DNA of 6,781 bases from NCBI GenBank assembly GCA_003167305.1, contig PMTP01000072.1, positions 1 through 6,781 of the forward strand, in the 5' to 3' direction. Both the position numbers and the translations under genes were made by a program. Of the stretch, positions 1 to 6,060 are shown piece by piece. This DNA comes from Acidobacteriaceae bacterium. GTDB lineage: Bacteria; Acidobacteriota; Terriglobia; Terriglobales; Acidobacteriaceae. How positions within the stretch are numbered: the stretch's first letter is position 1; every line of letters starts with the position of its first letter. The notes under the pieces are model-generated. The model was not told the origin of the DNA and made no database searches. It saw only the letters and a list, made by a program, of their open reading frames with translations.

Positions 1-458
1 GCGGCGGTGGCGTAACTTCCGCCGGAGCCGATGGCCGCCAACGGCTCGTCGGGATCGATCACATCCCCCGAGCCGGAGATCAGGAAGGTCTGCGCCTGGT
101 CAGCCACCACCAGCAGGGCCTCCAGATTGCGCAGCATCTTGTCGGTGCGCCAGTCCTTGGCCAACTCGACAGCCGAGCGGTTCAGGTTGCCGGCGTACTG
201 CTCCAGCTTGGTCTCGAAGCGGGCGAAGAGCGAGAACGCGTCGGCCGTGGAACCAGCGAACCCAGCCAGAATCTTGTCCTGGTAGAGCCGGCGAATCTTT
301 TTGGCCGAATGTTTCAGCACGTGATCGCCCAGCGTGACCTGTCCATCGGCGGCCATGACCACCTGGCCGTTGCGGCGGACACAAATCACGGTGGTCGAAC
401 GAATCCTGTTGCGATTTCGGGAATGCAGTGCCGCGTTGGAATTCGTACTCAAAGCCAT
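1..458 (-). CDS. hslV: ATP-dependent protease subunit HslV, 3' end beyond window
   Basis: HslV is the threonine peptidase of the cytoplasmic HslVU (ClpQY) protease; hexamers of HslV pair with the HslU ATPase to degrade misfolded and regulatory proteins. The first 152 residues are visible. After a leader of 21 residues the sequence reads [10 protein letters not shown], which aligns with the E. coli mature N-terminus TTIVSVRRNG, so Thr22 is the expected catalytic nucleophile. Asp38 and Lys54 match E. coli Asp17 and Lys33. [19 protein letters not shown] and AIGSGGSYA are further family signatures. The usual AGDG motif reads AADG here. The ATG at 458 is preceded by AGAGG (470-466) with 7 bases spacing, and no closer start codon exists before the catalytic Thr, so the leader appears real and would have to be removed. 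About 40 C-terminal residues and probably hslU lie off the left edge. Confidence 0.96.
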   Translation of the reverse strand, partial: MALSTNSNAALHSRNRNRIRSTTVICVRRNGQVVMAADGQVTLGDHVLKHSAKKIRRLYQDKILAGFAGSTADAFSLFARFETKLEQYAGNLNRSAVELAKDWRTDKMLRNLEALLVVADQAQTFLISGSGDVIDPDEPLAAIGSGGSYATA

Positions 459-485
459 GAACAAACCTCTGAAAACAATACATCC

Positions 486-507
486 GACGGGCTAAGACCG
501 CTTCAAG
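486..507 (-). promoter_or_regulatory. possible heat-shock-type promoter for hslV
   Basis: On the minus strand CTTGAAG (507-501) is followed after 9 bases by CCCGTC (491-486), which resembles the sigma-32 elements CTTGAAA and CCCAT. Transcription would begin about 20 bases before the hslV start codon, just upstream of its ribosome binding site. The spacer is shorter than the usual 11-16 bases, so this is weak. A competing sigma-70-like -10 element, TATACT (524-519), lies further upstream but has no good -35 at the right distance. No CIRCE inverted repeat is present. Confidence 0.2.
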
Positions 508-651
508 ATGCAGTCATGAGTATATCGCAGCGCGCACGCCGGGGTTGCTCCGCCGTCAACAGAAGCCGATTGCACAGCCCATGCGGTGTCCTCTGGGACC
601 CCTCTGCGGTATCCTCTAGTTTGGAGCCGAAAGGGTAGTGTCCTGCCTCGA

Positions 652-1134
652 ATGACCCTCTATGCAAATGCATGGGTGATTGGCGCTGCCGCGGTCCTGG
701 GCGCCGTGCTGCTGGCGCTGGGCCTGTGGATGGTCTTCCGCAAGCGCCCCACGGCGGAAGAGTTGGAGCGCGCGCGGCGCCTGTTTCTGGCGCACTCCGG
801 ACGGCTGGTGGACGGAATGCTGTTGGATGTCTGCGAGGTCGAGGCCGAAGACGGCCGCACCCTGACCATGCTTCTCTACAGCTATCGCATCGGCGGCGTG
901 GACTACGAGTCCTCCCAGGACATTACCGATATGCGCGGCGTGGTGGATGCGCTTCAGGTGCGGGCGGGCTTTCCCTGCTCGGCGCGCTACCAGCCGGGCA
1001 ATCCCCACAACAGCATCGTGGTAGCCGAAGAGTGGAGCGGGCTGCGGGCGGGGCTGCCGGTCTTTCCCGCCTACGAGGACCCCGACCCGATTGATATGAT
1101 CCATCTGGACAGCTTGCGGCCTGGGCGTGGCTAA
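652..1134 (+). CDS. single-pass membrane protein, DUF3592-like (tentative)
   Basis: This 160-residue protein has one hydrophobic helix at about residues 8-29, rich in Ala, Leu and Gly, closed by the positive stretch RKR (30-32). A soluble domain of about 130 residues follows, probably cytoplasmic by the positive-inside rule. That domain contains SYRIGGVDYESS and, near the end, RYQPGNPHNSIVV. This pattern of a tyrosine-rich strand followed by a Y-P-NP-S strand resembles DUF3592 proteins; the match is from memory and weak, and DUF3592 has no established function. The ATG at 652 was chosen because it puts the membrane helix at the N-terminus. Its only purine-rich site, AAGGG at 631-635, is 16 bases away, which is long; the frame stays open upstream to at least 586. 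The gene stands alone, divergent from hslV. Confidence 0.7.
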   Translation: MTLYANAWVIGAAAVLGAVLLALGLWMVFRKRPTAEELERARRLFLAHSGRLVDGMLLDVCEVEAEDGRTLTMLLYSYRIGGVDYESSQDITDMRGVVDALQVRAGFPCSARYQPGNPHNSIVVAEEWSGLRAGLPVFPAYEDPDPIDMIHLDSLRPGRG

Positions 1135-1144
1135 GGCAATTTCC

Positions 1145-1161
1145 GTCCCGGCGTACCGGAC
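1145..1161 (+). terminator. weak hairpin after the membrane protein gene
   Basis: Eleven bases after the stop codon, GTCCCGG and CCGGAC can pair as a six-base-pair stem with one bulged C around the loop CGTA, followed by TTCCT. The T tract is too poor for a standard intrinsic terminator, so this may be only a chance palindrome. Confidence 0.2.
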
Positions 1162-1288
1162 TTCCTGCGCGGCGGCGATGCTGCGCTCACAGGTGTAATC
1201 TGAGGCTTGATCGTGGCGGCTCGTTGCCGCGGCGCATTCGGCCCGTGCATGACCACAAGTCGCATCTCCGTTCAAAAAGGCCCCGCTT

Positions 1289-3484
1289 ATGACATTGCGC
1301 AAGCCGTATGCCTCTTTGCTTCTTCTGGCGCTTGTTTCCTGCCCGCTTGGCGCGCAGAACTCCGCCCCGCATGCCCCCGCCGTCTTCGGCTACGCGGACT
1401 TCACCGCCCAATCCAAAATCGAGGAAATGTTTCTCGCCGTCCCCGACGCCAAGCTGGCCGGACAGCACCTGAAGATACTTACCAGTGAGCCGCATCTGGC
1501 CTCGACTCCCGAAGACCGCAAGACCGCCGAATACGTGGCGCAAAAGTTCCGCGCGGCCGGCCTGGAGACGGAGATCGTTCCTTACCGCGTGCTGATGAAT
1601 CAGCCGAAAACGGTGCGCGTGGAGGCTTATGACTCCAGCGGCAAGCTGCTGATGAGCGGCCCTACGCGCGAGCACGTGGACGGCGATCCTTATCAGGACG
1701 ATCCCCGCGTGGTAATGCCCTTCAACGGCTCCTCCGGCTCGGGCGACGTGACCGCCGAGGTGGTCTACGCCAACTACGGCCGCCTGGAGGACTTCGACCA
1801 TCTCGCCGCCCAGCACATCGACCTGCGCGGCAAGATCGTTCTGGTGCGCTACGGCGCCAACTTCCGCGGCGTCAAGGTTTACCTCGCCGAGCAGCGCGGC
1901 GCCGCCGGCGTACTCATCTACTCCGACCCGCACGACGACGGCTACTACAAGGGCGACGCGTATCCCATCGGCCCCTGGCGGCCGGAGACCGGCGTCGAGC
2001 GCGGCTCGGTGCAATATATCTTCAAGTATTCCGGCGACCCGGAGACTCCCGGCGTGGCCTCGACGCTCGATCTGCCCGACTCGGCGCGCGTATCGCCCTA
2101 CGGCAATGAGCCGCATATCATCTCCATCCCCCTCAGCTACCACGACGCCGTGCCCATCCTGCAAGCGCTCAAAGGCCCGAGTGTGCCGCAGGAGTGGCAA
2201 GGCGCGCTGCCCTTCCGCTACCACCTCGGACAAGTTGGAGGACAGGGCGGCGTGAAGGTCCACTTGGTCTCCGTGCAGGACTATCAGCGCCGCATCATCT
2301 GGGATGTCATCGGCAAGATCAAAGGAATGGAGTACCCCGACGAGTGGGTGGTGGTGGGCAATCACCGCGATGCCTGGGTCTACGGAGCGGTCGATCCCTC
2401 CAGCGGAACCGCCGCCATGCTCGAATCGGTCCACGGCTTGGGCACGCTGACCAGACAGGGCTGGCGGCCCAAACGAACGATTGTCTTCGCCAGTTGGGAC
2501 GCCGAGGAGGAAGGCCTCATCGGCTCAACCGAGTGGGTGGAGCAGAACGCCCAGGCGCTTGAGCACGCCGTTGCCTACTTCAACACCGACGTCGCCGTCG
2601 CGGGCGCGGATTTCTCCGCCTCGGCCGTGCCCTCGCTCAAGCAGTTTCTCTGCGAGCTGACCCGCTCGGTTCCCAGTCCGCTGGGCGGAACGGTCTACCA
2701 GCAGTGGCGCATCAACAGCGCGGGCGCCTCAAACGTCCAGCCCACTCCCGGCGAAGAAATCCACGTGGGCGACCTCGGCTCAGGCTCCGACTTCACGCCC
2801 TTCTTCCAGCACATTGGCGTACCCTCCACCGACATCGGCTCCAACGGTCCCTATGGCGTCTATCACTCGGTCTTCGATAACTACGCCTGGTACACGCTGA
2901 ACGCCGACCCAAATTTCGTCTACTTGCAGGAGATGGCCCGCGTCCTCGGCCTGGAAGCACTGCGCATGGCCGACGCTGACATACTGCCCTACGACTACGT
3001 CGCCTACGCCGCCGCGATCTCTTCTTACATTGACGCAGCCAAAAACAAAGCCGCGGGCGACTCGACGGAGGAGAAGAATGCGAGCGATTCCAGCGAAAGG
3101 ACGACGAAGAAGTGGTGGAGGGCCTCCGAACCAAAATCCGGCACGCTCGACTTTTCCGCCGTTCAGGCCGCCGCTGTTCGCTTTTCCGCCGCCGCCGAGC
3201 GCGCCCATGGGGCGCAAATCGCTGCCTCGGGCGACCTCGCCAAACTCAATCTGGCCCTGCGCCAGGCCGAGACCGGCCTCATCAGTGAGCAAGGTTTGCC
3301 CAATCGCCCCTGGTACCGGCACACCATCTACGCTCCCGGCGAGTTCACCGGCTACTCGGCGGTGGTGATTCCCGGCGTCAATGAGGCCCTCGACGCGCGC
3401 GACGTCAAGCTCGCCACGCAGCAGTTGACGGTGCTCACCCAGGCGCTCACGCGCGCCGCGCTGTCGCTGGAGAAGACGCGGTAA
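1289..3484 (+). CDS. exported M28 metallopeptidase, GCPII/transferrin-receptor-like
   Basis: This 731-residue protein is a predicted di-zinc exopeptidase of family M28B, related along its whole length to human glutamate carboxypeptidase II (PSMA). An N-terminal export signal (basic residues 4-5, hydrophobic 8-17) ends in LVSC (15-18), a possible lipobox, or could be cut after Ala22 (LGA|Q). A PA domain spans about 155-260. The M28 catalytic domain carries His359, Asp369 (bridging), Glu406 (general base), Glu407, Asp434 and His526, matching human His377, Asp387, Glu424, Glu425, Asp453 and His553. Calcium-site glutamates Glu415 and Glu418 are also kept. The C-terminal helical part (from about 620) is the transferrin-receptor-like dimerisation domain, joined by a charged low-complexity segment at 585-622. 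The start is supported by AAAAGG at 1275-1280, 8 bases upstream. It probably trims peptides in the periplasm or at the cell surface; the substrate is unknown, and several glutamate-specificity residues of GCPII are absent. Confidence 0.95.
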   Translation: MTLRKPYASLLLLALVSCPLGAQNSAPHAPAVFGYADFTAQSKIEEMFLAVPDAKLAGQHLKILTSEPHLASTPEDRKTAEYVAQKFRAAGLETEIVPYRVLMNQPKTVRVEAYDSSGKLLMSGPTREHVDGDPYQDDPRVVMPFNGSSGSGDVTAEVVYANYGRLEDFDHLAAQHIDLRGKIVLVRYGANFRGVKVYLAEQRGAAGVLIYSDPHDDGYYKGDAYPIGPWRPETGVERGSVQYIFKYSGDPETPGVASTLDLPDSARVSPYGNEPHIISIPLSYHDAVPILQALKGPSVPQEWQGALPFRYHLGQVGGQGGVKVHLVSVQDYQRRIIWDVIGKIKGMEYPDEWVVVGNHRDAWVYGAVDPSSGTAAMLESVHGLGTLTRQGWRPKRTIVFASWDAEEEGLIGSTEWVEQNAQALEHAVAYFNTDVAVAGADFSASAVPSLKQFLCELTRSVPSPLGGTVYQQWRINSAGASNVQPTPGEEIHVGDLGSGSDFTPFFQHIGVPSTDIGSNGPYGVYHSVFDNYAWYTLNADPNFVYLQEMARVLGLEALRMADADILPYDYVAYAAAISSYIDAAKNKAAGDSTEEKNASDSSERTTKKWWRASEPKSGTLDFSAVQAAAVRFSAAAERAHGAQIAASGDLAKLNLALRQAETGLISEQGLPNRPWYRHTIYAPGEFTGYSAVVIPGVNEALDARDVKLATQQLTVLTQALTRAALSLEKTR

Positions 3485-3504
3485 GCCTGTCCATGAAAAT
3501 ACCC

Positions 3505-3533
3505 TTGACGTAACGCATAACGGAGAACATACT
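3505..3533 (+). promoter_or_regulatory. candidate sigma-70-type promoter of higBA
   Basis: TTGACG (3505-3510, five of six to the -35 consensus) is followed after exactly 17 bases by CATACT (3528-3533, four of six to the -10 consensus). The predicted transcription start, about 7 bases on, falls at or beside the higB ATG at 3539, so the message would be nearly leaderless. Between the two boxes TAACG occurs twice, at 3511-3515 and 3518-3522, a possible but unproven antitoxin contact. I saw no clear inverted-repeat operator. Confidence 0.4.
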
Positions 3534-3538
3534 AGAAG

Positions 3539-3823
3539 ATGATTACCGGCTATCGAGACAAGCGTACGAAGAACTTCGCTACCGGGGTGCGCGAAAGAGC
3601 ATTGGAAGGCATTGAAAGGCCGGCTCGGTTGAAGCTCGACCGGTTGGAAGCCGCAACCTCACTCAATGACCTTGCCGCATTGCCGGGTAATCGCTTCGAG
3701 ACTTTGTCCGGTGATCGCCGGGGCCAATACAGCATTCGCATTAACGACCGGTGGAGAATCTGTTTTGAGTGGCCGGACTATGACTTAGGCCCATCCAACG
3801 TCGAGATTGTCGATGATCACTAG
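3539..3823 (+). CDS. higB: HigB-type mRNA interferase toxin (RelE superfamily)
   Basis: This 94-residue protein has the standard size and layout of HigB (plasmid maintenance killer) toxins, RelE-fold nucleases that cleave mRNA on the ribosome and are neutralised by HigA. Family marks are the N-terminal MI-x-x-YRDK, the helix LDRLEAATSLNDLAALPGNR (33-52), LSGDRRGQYSIRINDRWRI (56-74) and an acidic end DDH (92-94). Arg73 lies where the catalytic arginine of Proteus vulgaris HigB lies, and the terminal His94 replaces the DYH ending of many relatives with DDH. The toxin gene comes first, the usual higBA order. GGAG at 3522-3525 is 13 bases from the ATG, so the ribosome binding site is poor, which suits a toxin kept at a lower level than its antitoxin. 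Its base composition is somewhat less GC-rich than that of trpD and the peptidase, consistent with horizontal acquisition. Confidence 0.9.
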   Translation: MITGYRDKRTKNFATGVRERALEGIERPARLKLDRLEAATSLNDLAALPGNRFETLSGDRRGQYSIRINDRWRICFEWPDYDLGPSNVEIVDDH

Positions 3824-3826
3824 GAG
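3822..3826 (+). promoter_or_regulatory. ribosome binding site of higA, overlapping the higB stop
   Basis: AGGAG begins inside the higB TAG stop codon (3821-3823) and lies 6 bases before the higA ATG. It is much stronger than anything before higB, which would favour antitoxin synthesis and couple the two genes. Confidence 0.75.
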
Positions 3827-3832
3827 AACCCG

Positions 3833-4219
3833 ATGACGATCCCCGCCATTCATCCCGGAGAGCACCTCGCTGAGGAACTGCATGAGTTGAACATGAGCGC
3901 CTCTGAGCTGGCGCGCAAGCTGGATGTGCCACCCAACCGCATCACCGCAATCCTGAACGGGCAGCGTGGCCTGACCGGCGACACCGCCCTGCGCCTCGCC
4001 CATTTCTTCGGCGTCAGCGCCCAGTTTTGGCTCAATCTGCAGAACCTCTATGAGCTGCGTCTGGCCCAGCAGAAGGCCGGCAAAGCCATCCAAGCGCTTC
4101 CCCGGCGCAAAGAGCCTGAGCGCATTCCCCCTAAGCAGCCCGCGCTAGACAGGCTGCCGCACCGCGTTGATTCCGCGCCGTTATCATGGAAGGTATGGGA
4201 CAAGTCAAAGAAATATTGA
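3833..4219 (+). CDS. higA: HigA-type antitoxin, XRE helix-turn-helix, extended C-terminus
   Basis: HigA binds and neutralises HigB and represses the operon through its DNA-binding domain. The N-terminal HPGEHLAEEL (7-16) and the XRE helix-turn-helix at about 22-60, with SELARKLDVPPNRITAILNG (24-43) and GDTALRLAHFFG, are diagnostic of the HigA/VapI group; FWLNLQNLYELRLA (65-78) is the conserved dimer helix. Such antitoxins usually end at about 95-105 residues. This one has 128, with a basic, proline-rich tail from about residue 90 (LPRRKEPERIPPKQP) that has no family counterpart I recognise. The tail runs 34 bases past the trpD start in another frame. It may be a read-through extension created when the original stop was lost, or simply a long variant. 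The start is fixed by AGGAG 6 bases upstream, and higB ends 9 bases before it. Confidence 0.92.
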   Translation: MTIPAIHPGEHLAEELHELNMSASELARKLDVPPNRITAILNGQRGLTGDTALRLAHFFGVSAQFWLNLQNLYELRLAQQKAGKAIQALPRRKEPERIPPKQPALDRLPHRVDSAPLSWKVWDKSKKY

Positions 4220-5256
4220 AGCCGCTGGCCGAGGATGGGGCGGCGCTGACGCGCGAGCAGGCGGCTGGAGCGCTGGAAGAGATTTTGTCCGGCGCTGTGC
4301 CGGATGTGGAGACGGCGGCGCTGCTGACGGTGATGGCGACGCGCGGCGAACAGGCGGCGGAGCTGGCTGGCTTTGTGCAGGTGATGCGAGAGCGGATGAC
4401 GCCGCTGCCGCTGACGGACGCCGAGCGCGATGAGCTGGTAGACGTGGTGGGCACCGGCGGCGGGGGCCCATTGACCTTCAACATCTCCTCCGGCGCGGCG
4501 CTGGTGGCGGCGGCGGCGGGAGCCAAGGTGGCCAAGCACGGCAACCGCGCGGTGACCTCGCTGTGCGGCGCGGCGGATGTGCTGGAGGCGCTGGGCGTGC
4601 CCATTGAGCTGAAGCCGGAACTGGCCGCGGAGTGCCTGCGCGCGACCGGCTTCATCTTCCTCTTTGCGCCGCTCTATCACCCGGCGATGAAGGCCGTGGG
4701 GCCGCTCAGGCGGGCGCTGGGCTTCCGGACGATTTTCAATTTGTGCGGCCCGCTTACGAATCCGGCTGGTGCGAGGGCGCAGGTGATTGGCGTGTTGGCG
4801 CCGAGCCGCGTGCTGCTGGTGGGCCGCGCGCTAGTGGAGTTGGGAGCCAAGCGGGCCTTCATCGTGCATGGAACTGATGGGATTGACGAGCTGACGACGA
4901 CCGGCGAGTCGATTGTGGCGCGGGTTGAAGAGACGCCTGAAGGCGGCAAGCCGGCGATGCACGCCGCGCGCGTGACGCCGGAGATGGCTGGGCTGCCGCG
5001 CACGACGCTCGATCAGTTCATCGGCGGCGATGTGAAGACCAACGCGGCGTTGCTCTACGACGTGCTGACCGGCATTCCCGGCGCACGGCGCGACATCGTG
5101 CTGCTGAATGCGGCGGCGGCCCTGGTGGCCGCGGGGCTGGCCGGGGATCTAAAAGAAGGCGTCCGGATGGGCGCGGAGGCGATTGACTCCGGGCAGGCGG
5201 CGGCGACGCTGGCCAAGCTACGGGCGTTCGGGGCAAAGTACACGGCCCGGCAATAG
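4186..5256 (+). CDS. trpD: anthranilate phosphoribosyltransferase
   Basis: TrpD transfers the phosphoribosyl group from PRPP to anthranilate, the second step from chorismate in tryptophan synthesis, in the cytoplasm. The 356-residue frame is full length. The helical N-terminal domain (about 1-80) precedes the PRPP-binding loop GTGGGGPLTFNISS (89-102). KHGNR follows at 117-121, then the anthranilate-site arginine Arg181 in GFRTIFN, and the magnesium-binding pair Asp234-Glu235 in DGIDEL. The loop normally reads GTGGDG; Asp is Gly93 here, while the other motifs are intact. A TGA at 4168 limits the start to ATG 4186 or ATG 4195. Neither has a well-spaced ribosome binding site (GGAAGG at 4188-4193 is too close to the second), so 4186 is chosen only as the longer form. 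A TTG at 4216 overlapping the higA TGA is a less likely start. No other trp gene is in the window. Confidence 0.95.
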   Translation: MEGMGQVKEILKPLAEDGAALTREQAAGALEEILSGAVPDVETAALLTVMATRGEQAAELAGFVQVMRERMTPLPLTDAERDELVDVVGTGGGGPLTFNISSGAALVAAAAGAKVAKHGNRAVTSLCGAADVLEALGVPIELKPELAAECLRATGFIFLFAPLYHPAMKAVGPLRRALGFRTIFNLCGPLTNPAGARAQVIGVLAPSRVLLVGRALVELGAKRAFIVHGTDGIDELTTTGESIVARVEETPEGGKPAMHAARVTPEMAGLPRTTLDQFIGGDVKTNAALLYDVLTGIPGARRDIVLLNAAAALVAAGLAGDLKEGVRMGAEAIDSGQAAATLAKLRAFGAKYTARQ

Positions 5257-5333
5257 CTGGACTAAATTTTGCTTTCACTTTTCCAACGCCGATCTTGAAT
5301 GCTTTGCGTCCAAGGGGTGAAAGGAAACCATCT

Positions 5334-6059
5334 ATGCACGGAAAATCAGCAATCGCAACAATCGCGCTCGTCGCGGGTTGCGCGGCAGCCGTCGCGCAGC
5401 AGACCAGCCAGGTTCAACTGAAGATTGAAACCACGAATCGCACACTCACCGTCAGCGCGGAGGAGCGGGTGACTGCCGAGCCGGAGATCGCCATCCTGCA
5501 TATTGGCTTTGAGACGCAGCCCTCCGACGCCAAGACCGCTTATGCCGCTGGCGCAAAGACATCGAACGATATTGTAACCGCGCTCAAGCAGGCCGGAATT
5601 CCGGAGGCTTCGATCCGCAGCGAGAGCCAGCATCTGGACAGCATTGGATACAAGTCGCACAAGTTCAAGCTGGTGCAGCAGTGGACTGTGAAGACGCCGC
5701 CGGAGCGCGCAGCCGAGATTCTGGATGTGGCTGTGTCCGTAGGCGCCACCGATAGCGGCCAGATCGACTGGACGGTGAAGGACGAGAAGGCGCTCGAAGA
5801 CCAGGCGCTTGACAAAGCCACCGCACGAGCCAAATCAGACGCAGAAGTTTTGGCTAAGGGCATGGGCGTTCATCTGGGCGCGCTGATCTATGTGACCAAC
5901 CAGTTATCAGAACCGCAGAATTATTCTCTGAACAACCGAAACTTCGCTGCCCTAGCCGAATTAGCTCCAGGAGTTGTAGCGCCGCAAGAGCGATTGTCCA
6001 TCGAGCCGCGTAAGGTAAGCCGCGTGGCCACCGTCTACGCGGTTTACGCCATCGAGTAA
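5334..6059 (+). CDS. exported SIMPL (DUF541) domain protein
   Basis: This 241-residue protein has an N-terminal export signal: Lys4, a hydrophobic run at 5-20, and either a lipobox LVAGC (Cys16) or a signal peptidase I site after AVA (19-21) before QQ. The rest is one SIMPL domain, the family that includes Brucella BP26/OMP28 and E. coli YggE. Markers are the opening strand RTLTVSAEERVTAEPEIAIL, the helix with ALKQAGIPEASIRSES, the DWTVKD strand, the helix ALEDQALDKATARAKSDAEV, and the final strand VSRVATVYAVYAIE. SIMPL proteins are periplasmic or outer-membrane-associated and form ring assemblies in BP26; their function is poorly defined, with oxidative-stress links for YggE. The ATG at 5334 has GAAAGGA (5319-5325) 8 bases upstream and gives a good signal peptide, so it is preferred over the in-frame TTG at 5295. 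It follows trpD by 77 bases; I see no clear promoter or terminator in that gap. Confidence 0.9.
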   Translation: MHGKSAIATIALVAGCAAAVAQQTSQVQLKIETTNRTLTVSAEERVTAEPEIAILHIGFETQPSDAKTAYAAGAKTSNDIVTALKQAGIPEASIRSESQHLDSIGYKSHKFKLVQQWTVKTPPERAAEILDVAVSVGATDSGQIDWTVKDEKALEDQALDKATARAKSDAEVLAKGMGVHLGALIYVTNQLSEPQNYSLNNRNFAALAELAPGVVAPQERLSIEPRKVSRVATVYAVYAIE

Positions 6060-6060
6060 G

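Noticed and set aside
616..1302. A 228-codon minus-strand frame across the DUF3592-like gene and the following spacer.
   Set aside because: The product is biased in Ala, Arg, His and Gln with no family match I recognise, and the plus-strand frame has a membrane helix and ordered domain pattern, so the antisense frame looks like a shadow.
1187..2434. A 415-codon open frame on the minus strand, opposite the M28 peptidase gene.
   Set aside because: It is opposite a clear, conserved peptidase gene, its product is a His/Val/Gly/Ala-rich sequence without recognisable motifs, and GC-rich codon bias easily leaves such antisense frames open.
2780..3368. Open frames on both strands inside the 3' part of the peptidase gene.
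   Set aside because: Composition is low-complexity Arg/Pro/Gly and the overlapping peptidase residues are conserved with human GCPII.
3485..3538. Search for an inverted-repeat HigA operator upstream of higB.
   Set aside because: Only two short TAACG direct repeats were found; no palindrome long enough to call an operator.
4135..4157. Inverted repeat GCAGCC / GGCTGC with an 11-base loop before trpD, considered as a trp attenuator or higBA terminator.
   Set aside because: The stem is only 6 base pairs, there is no T tract, no alternative pairing and no leader peptide with tandem Trp codons, and it lies inside the higA frame.
4048..4680. Minus-strand frames of 174 and 210 codons opposite higA and trpD.
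   Set aside because: They oppose well-conserved genes and encode Arg/Ala/Ser-rich sequences with no domain features.
5265..5300. TTGCTT and TTGAAT in the trpD-SIMPL gap, considered as a promoter.
   Set aside because: The spacing between them is 20 bases, too long for a sigma-70 promoter, and other pairings were no better.
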